Assembly (NCBI RefSeq): GCF_016097405.1
Contig: NZ_JAEHGD010000001.1
Span: 766,345-830,344 of the forward strand
Source of the DNA: a methane-oxidizing endosymbiont of Gigantopelta aegis
Lineage (GTDB): Bacteria > Pseudomonadota > Gammaproteobacteria > Methylococcales > Methylomonadaceae
Direction of reading: 5' to 3'
Length of the DNA: 64,000 nucleotides
The position numbers and the translations under genes were made by a program. The notes beneath the pieces are model-generated. The model saw only the letters and a list, made by a program, of their open reading frames with translations. It was not told the DNA's origin and did no database searches. The stretch's first letter is position 1, and each line of letters opens with the position of its first letter. Below, piece after piece: positions 19,358 through 28,825 of the stretch.

Positions 19358-21424
19358 CTAAGCCTGCAATTTTGAAATATCGGCTATTTTCAGAAAATAG
19401 CGGGATAATTGTTTTAATAACGCTAAACGACTTTTACGTAACACCACATCATCAGTATTGACCATAACATGATCAAAAAATTGATCAACCGGCTCTTTTA
19501 ATTGTGCTAAACGCGTTAACGCTGCCGTATAGTCTTTATTATTCAACATCGGCTCTACGGCATCCCATGTCTGCTCCGAAACCTCGAGCAAGTGTTTTTC
19601 TTCGGACTGTTGCAGACCTACAACGATATCAGGAATATTGTCCTTGGCTTTTTTCAAAATATTATTGATACGTTTATTCGCTGCCGCCAGGCTTTCAGCT
19701 TCAGGCATCTTACGAAAAACCTGAACCGCCTTAAGTCGCTGCATGAAATCACCAGGGTAAGCCGGTCTGACAGCCATCACCGATTCAAATTCGTCAATAC
19801 TAAAGCCATGATCCAGACAATAGCCTTTAAGACGGTCATAGATAAAATCAATAACACGTTGTCGGGTTTCTGACTTGTCAAAATCATGTTTAAATTGCGC
19901 TAACGCTACATCGACCAAATCAATGACATCCAGAGTCAAGTCACCTTCAATGATTATTCTTAAAATACCCAGCGCAGCCCGCCTCAACGCATAAGGATCT
20001 TTATCCCCCGTTGGAATCAAGCCTGCGCTGAAAATACCGCATAAGGTATCTATTTTTTCGGCCAAGGCTAGAATTTTGCTCGTTTGCCGTGTCGGAATCG
20101 GTGCCCCGGCTTGTTTCGGATAATACTGCTCTTCCAAAGCCCAAGCAACATCTTCATGTTCGCCGTCAACCAACGCATAATAGCGCCCCATGATGCCTTG
20201 CAAGCTCGCAAACTCGCCCACCATTTCAGTCAGCAAGTCGGTTTTAGCGAGTTGTGCCGCACGTTTTGCCAACCCAATATCCGCTTGTAACTGCGTCGCA
20301 ATATGCTCTACAAGATAACTGACGCGGTCGGTTTTATCCGCCAGTGTCCCCAATTTTTGCTGAAACACGATATTTTGCAAGCGTGGCAACCTATCTGCCA
20401 GTTTTTGTCGCGTATCCTGTTTCCAGAAAAATTCTGCATCGGCCAAACGCGGCAAAATAACCCGCTCATTCCCTCGCTTAATGGATTCAGGGTATCGACT
20501 TTCAATATTACTGAAGGTAATAAAATACGGTAATAAAGCATCCTGCTCATTTTTAACCGGAAAATATTTCTGATTACTCTGCATAGTTGTAATCAAAACT
20601 TCCTTAGGCAATTTTAAAAAATCCGGGTTAAACTCACCTAGTACGGGTACAGGCCACTCGTTGATTGCCGCAATCTCATCCAACAGAGCTTCTTCCACTA
20701 AAGCTTCCCCTTTTACGCTTTTCGCGGCATCATTGGCTTTTGAACGAATAATTTCCTTACGCTCTTCCATATTGACCAGAACTTTTCCTTGTTCTTCCAA
20801 TAATGTTTTATACATATCGGGCTCATCAATTTTTATCCGCTTCAAAGCATGAAATCGATGTCCAACCGTTTCATTTCCAGTCTTAATCCCCAGTATTTCA
20901 GTCTCTATGATGGTATTGCCATAAATCAATACAATCCAGTGAACGGGCCGAACAAATTCAACTGTCCCACTACCCCAGCGCATTTTCTTCGCTATCGGCA
21001 ACATATTGATAGTTTGCTTAATTATTTCCGGCATAATCTCTGGTGTTTTCCGTCCTTGAATATGCTGGGTATAAACCAGCCATTCACCTTTTTCACTCTT
21101 TAAGCGACCTAATTCATCTATTCCAACGCCGCAACTTGCCGCAAACCCCAATGCGGCTTTTGTCGGCTTGCCATCGTTATCGAAGGCGGCCTTAACAGCT
21201 GGCCCACGCCGATCAACCGTTTTATCCGGTTGTGCAGATTCCAGCGCTCTGATGATGATGGCTAACCGTCTTGGCGTTGAAAATTTTTCAATCCCCTCAA
21301 ATTTGAGCTGATTTTTATTTAACCCCTGTTCAATATTTTCCGCCAATGCGTCCTGAAGGCGTCTTAGGTTTTTTGGCGGTAGTTCTTCGCAACCTATTTC
21401 AAATAATAAATCCTGTGTATTCAT
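19358..21424 (-). CDS. glyS: Glycyl-tRNA synthetase beta subunit
   Basis: GlyS is the tRNA-binding and editing-related subunit of the heterotetrameric bacterial glycyl-tRNA synthetase, which charges tRNA-Gly. The 688-residue length is standard (E. coli 689). It begins [13 protein letters not shown] and carries the conserved block [15 protein letters not shown] near 375 and the C-terminal anticodon-binding region. Its ATG overlaps the glyQ stop by four bases, as is usual for this pair. Confidence 0.98.
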   Translation of the reverse strand: MNTQDLLFEIGCEELPPKNLRRLQDALAENIEQGLNKNQLKFEGIEKFSTPRRLAIIIRALESAQPDKTVDRRGPAVKAAFDNDGKPTKAALGFAASCGVGIDELGRLKSEKGEWLVYTQHIQGRKTPEIMPEIIKQTINMLPIAKKMRWGSGTVEFVRPVHWIVLIYGNTIIETEILGIKTGNETVGHRFHALKRIKIDEPDMYKTLLEEQGKVLVNMEERKEIIRSKANDAAKSVKGEALVEEALLDEIAAINEWPVPVLGEFNPDFLKLPKEVLITTMQSNQKYFPVKNEQDALLPYFITFSNIESRYPESIKRGNERVILPRLADAEFFWKQDTRQKLADRLPRLQNIVFQQKLGTLADKTDRVSYLVEHIATQLQADIGLAKRAAQLAKTDLLTEMVGEFASLQGIMGRYYALVDGEHEDVAWALEEQYYPKQAGAPIPTRQTSKILALAEKIDTLCGIFSAGLIPTGDKDPYALRRAALGILRIIIEGDLTLDVIDLVDVALAQFKHDFDKSETRQRVIDFIYDRLKGYCLDHGFSIDEFESVMAVRPAYPGDFMQRLKAVQVFRKMPEAESLAAANKRINNILKKAKDNIPDIVVGLQQSEEKHLLEVSEQTWDAVEPMLNNKDYTAALTRLAQLKEPVDQFFDHVMVNTDDVVLRKSRLALLKQLSRYFLKIADISKLQA

Positions 21425-22344
21425 TTTGCCTCCTGTCCCTGATTTTGCAGAATGGGAAACCCGAGTGCTTCTCGGCTCTGATAATAGGTTTGGGCTACCG
21501 ATTTAGCCATATTTCTAACGCGCAATATATAACGCTGCCGCTCTGTTACCGAGATAGCATGACGCGCATCAAGCAGATTGAATGTGTGTGAAGCCTTCAG
21601 CACCATTTCATAAGCGGGTAAAGCCAGATTTTTTTCAATTAATTTTTGACACTCTTGTTCATATGTATCAAAACATTCAAATAAAAAAGGCACGTTCGCA
21701 TATTCAAAATTAAAACCCGACATTTCCACTTCATTCTGATGATAAACATCGCCATATGTCACACGCCCTTGCGGCCCTTTTGCCCAAGTCAAATCAAAAA
21801 CACTTTCTACACCCTGGATATACATTGCGATGCGTTCCAATCCATAGGTTAGTTCTCCCGTTACCGGTCGGCATTCCAAACCTCCAACTTGTTGAAAATA
21901 GGTGAATTGTGATACTTCCATGCCGTTTAACCAAACCTCCCAACCCAGCCCCCAGGCACCAAGCGTTGGCGACTCCCAATTGTCCTCCACAAACCTTACA
22001 TCATGTTCCAGCAAATCCAGCCCCAGATAACGGAGTGACCCTAAATATAATTCCTGAATATCCAAAGGCGATGGTTTCAGAATGACCTGAAACTGATAAT
22101 AATGTTGCAAGCGCATCGGGTTCTCGCCATAGCGACCATCGGTTGGTCGCCTCGATGGTTGCACATACGCTGTATTCCACGGCTCAGGACCAATAGCTCT
22201 TAAAAATGTTGCCGGGTGAAAGGTACCGGCCCCCACTTCCTGATCTAATGGTTGCAACAATACACAACCTTTTTCTGCCCAATATTCCTGTAATGCAAGA
22301 ATCAGCCCTTGAAATGTAGACAAATCGTGTTTTGTTTTTTCCAC
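21421..22344 (-). CDS. glyQ: Glycyl-tRNA synthetase alpha subunit
   Basis: GlyQ is the class II catalytic subunit that forms glycyl-adenylate and charges tRNA-Gly together with GlyS. Clear family motifs in this 307-residue protein are [41 protein letters not shown] and [20 protein letters not shown]. The order glyQ-glyS is the classical one. The 168-base gap up to pmoB holds only the pmo terminator and AT-rich sequence that may contain the promoter. Confidence 0.98.
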   Translation of the reverse strand: MEKTKHDLSTFQGLILALQEYWAEKGCVLLQPLDQEVGAGTFHPATFLRAIGPEPWNTAYVQPSRRPTDGRYGENPMRLQHYYQFQVILKPSPLDIQELYLGSLRYLGLDLLEHDVRFVEDNWESPTLGAWGLGWEVWLNGMEVSQFTYFQQVGGLECRPVTGELTYGLERIAMYIQGVESVFDLTWAKGPQGRVTYGDVYHQNEVEMSGFNFEYANVPFLFECFDTYEQECQKLIEKNLALPAYEMVLKASHTFNLLDARHAISVTERQRYILRVRNMAKSVAQTYYQSREALGFPILQNQGQEAK

Positions 22345-22434
22345 GGCTATTTATCCGTATTTATTTAAAGCGCTTATTTTAAAGCATATTTCTTTAAACT
22401 TCCGCTATTTTGCTATTGTTCTTTTTTTAACCCA

Positions 22435-22467
22435 TAAAAAAACCCCCACTACCGAAGTAGTGAGGGC
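22435..22467 (-). terminator. Rho-independent terminator of the pmoCAB operon
   Basis: The hairpin CCCCACTAC/GTAGTGAGGG (22444-22452 with 22457-22466, one mismatch) with loop CGAA is followed on the minus strand by TTTTTTT. It lies 46 bases past the pmoB stop and upstream of glyQ on the same strand, separating the two operons. Confidence 0.9.
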
Positions 22468-22512
22468 TTTTATTCCCAGTCTTAAAAACTTACGTTTTCA
22501 GACCTTTTTTCA

Positions 22513-23757
22513 TTAGATGAAAGTTGGGATTAATGGTGCATCTACCATAACCATTTGACGGTTGCCTTCATCATCAAAGAAGAATAACAAACCAGCAAAA
22601 CGGCTGTCTGGATCGTAGATCAAGTCAGCTAAACGGTAAACTTCCCATGCTGCATCAGAAGCTGTAACGTTAACAGTTCTTGTTTCACCTGGTTGCAGAG
22701 GGCTGTTGTCAGAAACAGTCAGACCTTCTTCAGCTAACAGGTCATCAGGATAACCTGATTCGTCTTCCAGAACATCTGGATCCAAGAAACGAACAGATGC
22801 AGTGTTGAACTCACCCAAACGAACCGGACGATCACCATTGTTAGTGATAGTCAGAGTCATTTGCATTGCACGACCTGGTACACGGTAAGTTGCATCTTCA
22901 ACTTTAACAGTAACAGTTGGCTCTGGCATTTCAATTGGTTTAATACCACGTAACAAACCTGCTTGCAAAGGTGTTGTTACAGGATATTTTTCATTTGTTG
23001 AAGCCATAGATGCTGCAACGATAACCAGAACACCAACACCAAATGCAACAGCAACTTTTCTGTCAGTTGCAGAGATTAAAGTATCTGCTTTACCACTGCT
23101 AACTGCGATATGACGAGGAATGAACATTGGGCGCTTGATCCAGAAGATCAACCATGCCAAACCTAATGCATACCAGAACGCATGCCAGAAGTAAACGTTA
23201 TCCAAAGCGTAGTCTTCAAGGTCAATTGTTTCACCAGTCAATGTAGTTACTGGGTTAACGAACTCACCCATTGAACCAGTAATGGTAACCCATTTACCTG
23301 GACCAATGATTGGACCACCGCCTTGAACGTTCATCATAGTATGAACGTGCCAGTCACCTGGACGACGTGCTTTCAACAATACTTTAAATTCATAAGTATT
23401 GCCCAGCTCCAGAGAAACTGAACGTGGAACTAATTGACCACCGATCCAAGAACCTGCACGAATAAATACAGGACCTGGAATACCGATGTTCAGGAATGAT
23501 ACTTCGGGCTTGTCAACAGTTTCAGGCCATCCAGCAAATACGTGGAATTTACCTGAGATAGTCATTGTATCGTTAACTGCGACTTCATCTTTTGACCAGT
23601 TCAGATCAAACCAGTGAATAGTACGCATCCGCATGAAAGCAGCCTGTGACTTTTCACCGTGAGCAGATGCAGCAGGTGTGTAAAAAATCGCTGCTGTCAT
23701 AGTGATCAGCAGTGCGACAAAGGACAATTTAGCAACCTTGTCTTTTATTATTTTCAT
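22513..23757 (-). CDS. pmoB: Particulate methane monooxygenase subunit B
   Basis: PmoB is the mostly periplasmic subunit of the membrane copper enzyme that oxidises methane to methanol. The 414-residue chain has a signal peptide cut before HGEKSQ, so His33 becomes the N-terminal copper ligand. His48 and His72 (bis-His site of Methylococcus) and His137 and His139 (GDWHVHTM, CuB site) are all present with the same numbering as in the Methylococcus capsulatus structure. Two cupredoxin-like domains surround two membrane helices (about 190-210 and 233-252). A purine-rich GAGGAGGG site precedes the ATG. It is the last gene of the operon, 80 bases after pmoA. Confidence 0.99.
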   Translation of the reverse strand: MKIIKDKVAKLSFVALLITMTAAIFYTPAASAHGEKSQAAFMRMRTIHWFDLNWSKDEVAVNDTMTISGKFHVFAGWPETVDKPEVSFLNIGIPGPVFIRAGSWIGGQLVPRSVSLELGNTYEFKVLLKARRPGDWHVHTMMNVQGGGPIIGPGKWVTITGSMGEFVNPVTTLTGETIDLEDYALDNVYFWHAFWYALGLAWLIFWIKRPMFIPRHIAVSSGKADTLISATDRKVAVAFGVGVLVIVAASMASTNEKYPVTTPLQAGLLRGIKPIEMPEPTVTVKVEDATYRVPGRAMQMTLTITNNGDRPVRLGEFNTASVRFLDPDVLEDESGYPDDLLAEEGLTVSDNSPLQPGETRTVNVTASDAAWEVYRLADLIYDPDSRFAGLLFFFDDEGNRQMVMVDAPLIPTFI

Positions 23758-23837
23758 ATACCCTCCTCTATTACTAGAGAATTATGTGTAAAGACTTTCT
23801 GATTTTACTCAGATTCGTTTTATTTTTTTATTGACTA

Positions 23838-24587
23838 CTAGGTAGCATCATCAGAGATAAAGTCAGTTTTCGCAAACCACTTACCGAAGAAATGCCACAA
23901 GAAGTAGATAATAATTGATACGAAAGCTGAGAAGAATGCTGATACTGGAGCAACGTCTTTACCGAAAGTTCTCAAAGTACCTTTCTCAACCATTCTGATG
24001 TACTCAGGAGTACCAGTACGAACATAGTGATAACCTTGCAAATCAGCCAGAGTCATCATCATACCGTTATACTCTACAGGTACGTGATATGGTGCGATTA
24101 CTGGCCAGTTTCCTGGGTAGAACAACAGACCATAAGCCATACCACCGACGACAGCAGTCAAAGTCATTGAACCACCTAACATCAGAACAACATCCAGCAC
24201 AATTGCACCTGGCAATAATTGTGAAGGGAATACGAAGTTGACTGGGAAATAAGTCCATCCCCAGAAGTTCAAATAACGGTTGATCCACTCACCTAACAAT
24301 AGAGCCAATACAGAAACTGTTGCACCGATTGGCAGACGATATCTCCACCACAAACATGCTTGAACAGCAGCAGGGAAAGTGATCGAAACGATAGGTGCTA
24401 CGGTTACCCATAAACGTCTATCTTTCCAGTCTGTCCAGAAATCCCAGTCACCACCAGTTAACATGTAGTGAATGTGATAACCACCCAGAACGGCAGTAAA
24501 TAATGTAAAAAGAATCATCCAGTCTATCGTACGTGAAACTTGAACCGCTTCAGCACGAGAGCGTACAGCTGATTGAGATGCGCTCAT
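23838..24587 (-). CDS. pmoA: Particulate methane monooxygenase subunit A
   Basis: PmoA is the integral membrane subunit widely used as the methanotroph marker gene. The 249-residue protein opens MSASQSAVRSRAEAVQVSRT and has about seven membrane helices. Diagnostic stretches include GGDWDFWTDWKDRRLWVT near residue 44, LLLGEWINRY, WGWTYFPVNFVFP and VRTGTPEYIRMVEKGTLRTF. The sequence is of the gammaproteobacterial pmoA type rather than amoA or the pxm type; placement near Methylobacter/Methylomicrobium is from memory. An AGGAGG site precedes the ATG. Confidence 0.99.
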   Translation of the reverse strand: MSASQSAVRSRAEAVQVSRTIDWMILFTLFTAVLGGYHIHYMLTGGDWDFWTDWKDRRLWVTVAPIVSITFPAAVQACLWWRYRLPIGATVSVLALLLGEWINRYLNFWGWTYFPVNFVFPSQLLPGAIVLDVVLMLGGSMTLTAVVGGMAYGLLFYPGNWPVIAPYHVPVEYNGMMMTLADLQGYHYVRTGTPEYIRMVEKGTLRTFGKDVAPVSAFFSAFVSIIIYFLWHFFGKWFAKTDFISDDAT

Positions 24588-24641
24588 TAGCTTACCTCCT
24601 AAAAATTAAAATTATATTTTTTTATTACCATCTTTTAATCA

Positions 24642-24666
24642 CCCTCTCCCGTAAATTGGGAGAGGG
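24642..24666 (-). promoter_or_regulatory. Strong hairpin between pmoC and pmoA
   Basis: The perfect 9-bp stem CCCTCTCCC (24642-24650)/GGGAGAGGG (24658-24666) with a 7-base loop lies in the 113-base pmoC-pmoA gap, 35 bases after the pmoC stop. There is no immediate T tract on the minus strand, so it is more likely an mRNA processing or 3'-stabilising structure that sets different subunit levels than a terminator. Confidence 0.65.
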
Positions 24667-24700
24667 ATGACTGGAGATAGTATTTATTACCGTACCCAGC

Positions 24701-25453
24701 TTACGCTAAGTCTTTTTTCAGTAATTTAGTCAAAGCCATTACTTCAGTATTTACAACACCCATAATAGCCAGAGCTGCCCATCCAAAGAATACGAAACCG
24801 TAATGCAATGGAGCAACAAACAACTCTTCCATAAACCAGAAAGTATGACCCCATTCGTTCAAACCAACATTTGGCAGAATCATGAAAGGACCAATAACTG
24901 CAACCATATACATCAGGTGCAAACCTTCGTGATAAGTAGGCAGTCTGGTTTTAGCATACAAGAACGCTGCAACACCAGTGATGATGTAGATTGGGTAAGA
25001 CAGATAGAACTCGATGATGTGACTTGGAGTAAAGTCAGTATCACGAACGATTGTTTGATGCCAAGTACCGTCTTGCTCTGTGAAGTAAGAAGCGCCCCAG
25101 TAGATAGCCCAACCGTACATAACTAACCATGTCCAGTGAGTAAAGTGTCTTCTTAACTCTTCACGAGGAGTGATAGACATAACTTTACGATCACGAGTTT
25201 TCCATAACCAACCCCAAAGAGCTGAAGCAGTAACCACTTCTAATACCAGCTCAATGTACAGCATGTTCATCCAGTATGTTTCGAACTCAGGTGCGAATGA
25301 GTCTAAACCTGCAGACCAACCATAAACACCTTCGTACCAACGAATGAATGAATAAAATACCAAATATAATAAGAGACCTAAAACAAGGTTTCTTTTATTT
25401 AATAGCGGTGCTTCCGCAGCATCAGCTTTAACTGACTCAGTTGTAGCAGCCAT
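24701..25453 (-). CDS. pmoC: Particulate methane monooxygenase subunit C
   Basis: PmoC is the membrane subunit that holds the CuC/CuD sites. The start at 25453 (MAATTESVKADAAEAP) follows GGAGGTAGAA and gives 250 residues; a longer in-frame start at 25528 would swallow this site. D128, H132 and H145 (QDGTWH ... TPSH) equal Asp156, His160 and His173 of Methylococcus, and N199, H203 and H217 (NEWGH ... APLH) equal Asn227, His231 and His245. The constant offset of 28 supports both the identity and the start. It is the first gene of the operon. Confidence 0.99.
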   Translation of the reverse strand: MAATTESVKADAAEAPLLNKRNLVLGLLLYLVFYSFIRWYEGVYGWSAGLDSFAPEFETYWMNMLYIELVLEVVTASALWGWLWKTRDRKVMSITPREELRRHFTHWTWLVMYGWAIYWGASYFTEQDGTWHQTIVRDTDFTPSHIIEFYLSYPIYIITGVAAFLYAKTRLPTYHEGLHLMYMVAVIGPFMILPNVGLNEWGHTFWFMEELFVAPLHYGFVFFGWAALAIMGVVNTEVMALTKLLKKDLA

Positions 25454-25473
25454 TTCTACCTCCAAAAAAATTA

Positions 25474-25495
25474 TAAAAATCCCCGAACATTCGGG
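25474..25495 (-). promoter_or_regulatory. Hairpin plus T tract in the pmoC leader (possible attenuator)
   Basis: On the minus strand CCCGAA-TG-TTCGGG (25495-25482) is followed by GATTTTTATAATTTTTTT, 28 bases before the pmoC ATG. This resembles a small intrinsic terminator inside the 5' leader and could attenuate or process the transcript. The stem is only 6 bp, so effect and function are uncertain. Confidence 0.5.
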
Positions 25496-25574
25496 AGTTC
25501 TTGGTTTTTCTCCATATTGAACTTTCATAAAAACATTTAAGAAAGTTACCCGCTATCCATAATGGGTATTTGAG

Positions 25575-25602
25575 AGTCTACCAGTTTGATATTTGATGTC
25601 AA
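25575..25602 (-). promoter_or_regulatory. Predicted sigma-70 promoter of pmoCAB
   Basis: On the minus strand TTGACA (25602-25597), a 16-base spacer and TAGACT (25580-25575) make a near-consensus promoter about 120 bases upstream of pmoC. Sigma-70-type promoters drive pmo operons in studied type I methanotrophs. No experiment supports this exact site. Confidence 0.6.
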
Positions 25603-25714
25603 TATTTTGATTTCAAATTTTTCACAATTTCTGTTTATGCTGTATAAACACATCTTGTGCTGACTCGACGACTCTCTTATATTGTTATGATACTTCTTTT
25701 CTGTCTATAACTGC

Positions 25715-28700
25715 ATGTTTTTTCTTCACAGCGCAAACAATACCGAAAGCTTACTCGCCCATTTATCCACTGTTTTTCGCGCCCAGCCTCTAGATTCTTT
25801 TTTCGATCGCGAATGCTTTTTAATCCAGAGTCTCGGCATGGAGCGCATGTTATCGCAATATCTGGCGCAAGAATTTTCCACCTGGAGTCATTTTGAATTT
25901 CTGTTTCCGGCAAACTTTTTTGCCACATTGACTCGACTTTTGGCGCCATCTCCGAGCACAGATTATTTTGACCGCACCATCCTGACATGGCGTATTGAAT
26001 CCCTTTTGCGGACTGTCGATGACCCCGTTTACACCCCGTTACAAATTTATTTGCAACCCCCGAACCTACATCTCAAACGCTTCCAGTTAGCGCGCTCATT
26101 GGCCGCATTATTCGATCAATATCAAATTATGCGCCCCGACATGCTGGAAGCCTGGCAAAACGGTGAGACTTTCTACCACAGCGCTCATGAACCCTGGCAA
26201 CGTGCACTTTGGCAAGAAATTTGCGCTATACAAGGTAGTCACCATCGCGGTGCACTCTGGCTACAACTTATTGAAATGCTAAACAGTACGCCTATCGATC
26301 AATTGCATGGCAAATTACCCAAACGCATTTCCATCTTTGGCATTCACAGCCTGCCACCATTATTTTTGGAATGCTTGCAAGCGCTGTCTCGTCATTGCGA
26401 TATTCATCTCTATCTATTATCGCCCACGCAAAGCTACTGGGCTGATTTACCGGGAAAATCTCAACGCGCCGAACAAGAATCCTTGCAAGATGCACACCCG
26501 CTTCTGGCGACACTCGGTCAGCAAGGGCGTGAATTTCAACAACTTATCCTGGAACAGTTACAGTTTGATTCCGACTTTGAAAGTTTTGCCGAACACAATG
26601 CTGAAACACTCTTACAACAATTACAAAACGATATCCTCAATAACACGCCCTCTATTGCACCTGAACGGCAAGATGACTCAATTAGCATACATTCCTGCCA
26701 TTCCCGTTTACGTGAAACTGAAGTCATTAAGGATCAAATCCTGGCCGAACTGGAAAACGACAACAGTTTGAATTTACGCGATATTGTCGTGATGGCGCCG
26801 GATATTCAACTGTATGAGCCTTTTATCAATGCTGTTTTCAACGATATTCAACACAGTATCGCCGATCGCAACCTGCGACTGAGTAACCCAATCCTCGACA
26901 CATTGCTGCAATTTCTGCATCTTTGTCAAAGCCGCTTCGGCTGGCAGGAAGTTCTGGATTTACTCGAGCAACCTGGCGTTTACCCCCGCTTTGGCCTGAA
27001 TGAAGCCGACCTCGACCGTATTCGCCACTGGATAGCCGATACCCGAACGCGCTGGGGTCAATCTGGACAACACAAATCAACGCTAGGCCTACCCCCACTT
27101 GAGCAAAACACCTGGCAACATACCCTGGACAGGCTACTAATGGGTTACGCCAGTTCAGATTCCGACCAATTTATTGATGATACACTGCCATATCCGCATA
27201 TCGAAGGACTTTCGGCAGAAACACTGGGCGGTCTCAATGATTTTTTGCAATTTTTATTTCATGCCAGCACAGATCTGCAAACCGACATGCCACTGGCAGA
27301 CTGGCAACAGCGGCTACTTGAATATACCGCGCTATTGACCGATGAAAACCTCACTCAGGAAAGACTTCAATTACACGAACTTCTGCTACAACTCGCTCAC
27401 TTTGCAGAAATTCATTCGCATCCTGTCAGCCTGAATGTCATTATTCACTGGCTCGAAACCACTTTGTCTGAACAAAAAACAGCACAAGGCTTCCTTCGCG
27501 GCCATTTAACCTTTTGCTCCATGCTGCCCATGCGCGCCATTCCGTTCAAGATCATCGTTTTACTTGGCATGAATGATGGCGAATTTCCGGCGCAAGACCG
27601 GACGCCGGCATTTGATTTACTGGCAAATAATTATCGTATCGGCGACCGCTCAAGACGTCACGACGACCGCTACCAGTTTTTGGAAACCCTGCTGTCGGCA
27701 CGAAAAAAACTCATCATCAGCTATATCGGGCAATCCTTACAACATAACGACGATATTCCGCCTTCTGTTATTATCAGCGAACTGATCGATGTCTTGCAAA
27801 AAGACTACCAAATCGCCGAACCTGTGACAAAACATCCTCTCCAGGCCTTCAGTCCGAGCTATTTCGACAACAGTCACCCACAACTCTTCAGCTTTGACTC
27901 ACGTCATTGCAATACGGCCATACAGCTACTGCACGCTAATAATGACCACCAGCCGTGGTGGCAAGGAGAAGTCGACACGTTATCCTCCCACACAATTGAA
28001 ATCAGCGATTTAATGGCCTTTTTCCGCCATCCACAAAAATACTTTCTGCAACGCCAGTTGGACCTGCACATCGCCGAAATAGAAAAAGCCACCGAAGAAC
28101 GCGAACCGTTTGCGCTTGAGCCACTTGACCGCTACAGCATCAAACAGGAATGGCTGGACTGCCTGCTCAACCAAAAGCCTTTCTCCATCAAAAAATTGCA
28201 GGCCGAAGGCCGATGGCCACAAGGCAGTCCCGGTGAAATACAATTTCAGCATATGCAACCTGCGATTCAAACATTTGCGGAACAGATTTTGCAACTCAAG
28301 CTCGGCGAGGCTATACCCGCACAAATGCTGGATTTTCAATATGATGACTATCGTATCGTCGGCAAACTCGACAACCTTTATACTCACGGCAGCCTAATCT
28401 ATCGCCTAAGCTCATTAAAAGGAAAGGATTTTATGCAAGCCTGGTTACATCATCTACTCATCAATCAGGTCTCACCACAAGCTACTTATTTGCTCAGCGA
28501 AGACCATACGCTCTGCTTTAAACCGGAAACCGATAACTCAGCGCTCGCACAACTGCTAAAATTGTACAATCAAGGCCAGAGCCGGCCCGATGTTTTTTTT
28601 ACCGAAGCGGCCTTCTGTTATCTGCAACAAAGCATAAAATCAAAGGCAAAAATCTCGCCGCTTGCATACAGCATAAAAACCTTATCCGATAATCTGCAAT

Positions 28701-28825
28701 ACGAGCCGGAACTACGTCAGCTTTATCCTGACCAACAGGCGCTGGAAACTGTACTCAACCAGGATTTTGCGAACCTGTGTGAATCATTATTATTGCCTAC
28801 CTGGAAACACAGTCATGACATTTAA
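25715..28825 (+). CDS. recC: Exodeoxyribonuclease V gamma subunit RecC
   Basis: RecC is the Chi-recognition scaffold of the RecBCD helicase-nuclease that processes double-strand breaks for RecA. The 1036-residue protein is somewhat shorter than E. coli RecC (1122). It starts FLHSANNTESLLAHL, has QSLGMERMLSQYLAQ near residue 36, LGMNDGEFPAQDR near 618 and HDDRYQFLETLLSARKKLIISYIGQS near 645, all typical RecC blocks. It overlaps recB by 11 bases. It is divergent from pmoC, with 261 bases between starts. Confidence 0.96.
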   Translation: MFFLHSANNTESLLAHLSTVFRAQPLDSFFDRECFLIQSLGMERMLSQYLAQEFSTWSHFEFLFPANFFATLTRLLAPSPSTDYFDRTILTWRIESLLRTVDDPVYTPLQIYLQPPNLHLKRFQLARSLAALFDQYQIMRPDMLEAWQNGETFYHSAHEPWQRALWQEICAIQGSHHRGALWLQLIEMLNSTPIDQLHGKLPKRISIFGIHSLPPLFLECLQALSRHCDIHLYLLSPTQSYWADLPGKSQRAEQESLQDAHPLLATLGQQGREFQQLILEQLQFDSDFESFAEHNAETLLQQLQNDILNNTPSIAPERQDDSISIHSCHSRLRETEVIKDQILAELENDNSLNLRDIVVMAPDIQLYEPFINAVFNDIQHSIADRNLRLSNPILDTLLQFLHLCQSRFGWQEVLDLLEQPGVYPRFGLNEADLDRIRHWIADTRTRWGQSGQHKSTLGLPPLEQNTWQHTLDRLLMGYASSDSDQFIDDTLPYPHIEGLSAETLGGLNDFLQFLFHASTDLQTDMPLADWQQRLLEYTALLTDENLTQERLQLHELLLQLAHFAEIHSHPVSLNVIIHWLETTLSEQKTAQGFLRGHLTFCSMLPMRAIPFKIIVLLGMNDGEFPAQDRTPAFDLLANNYRIGDRSRRHDDRYQFLETLLSARKKLIISYIGQSLQHNDDIPPSVIISELIDVLQKDYQIAEPVTKHPLQAFSPSYFDNSHPQLFSFDSRHCNTAIQLLHANNDHQPWWQGEVDTLSSHTIEISDLMAFFRHPQKYFLQRQLDLHIAEIEKATEEREPFALEPLDRYSIKQEWLDCLLNQKPFSIKKLQAEGRWPQGSPGEIQFQHMQPAIQTFAEQILQLKLGEAIPAQMLDFQYDDYRIVGKLDNLYTHGSLIYRLSSLKGKDFMQAWLHHLLINQVSPQATYLLSEDHTLCFKPETDNSALAQLLKLYNQGQSRPDVFFTEAAFCYLQQSIKSKAKISPLAYSIKTLSDNLQYEPELRQLYPDQQALETVLNQDFANLCESLLLPTWKHSHDI

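Noticed and set aside
22513-25453. amoCAB or pxmABC instead of pmoCAB
   Set aside because: The gene order C-A-B, the PmoA signature stretches and metal ligands numbered as in the Methylococcus enzyme fit pMMO; pxm has order A-B-C.
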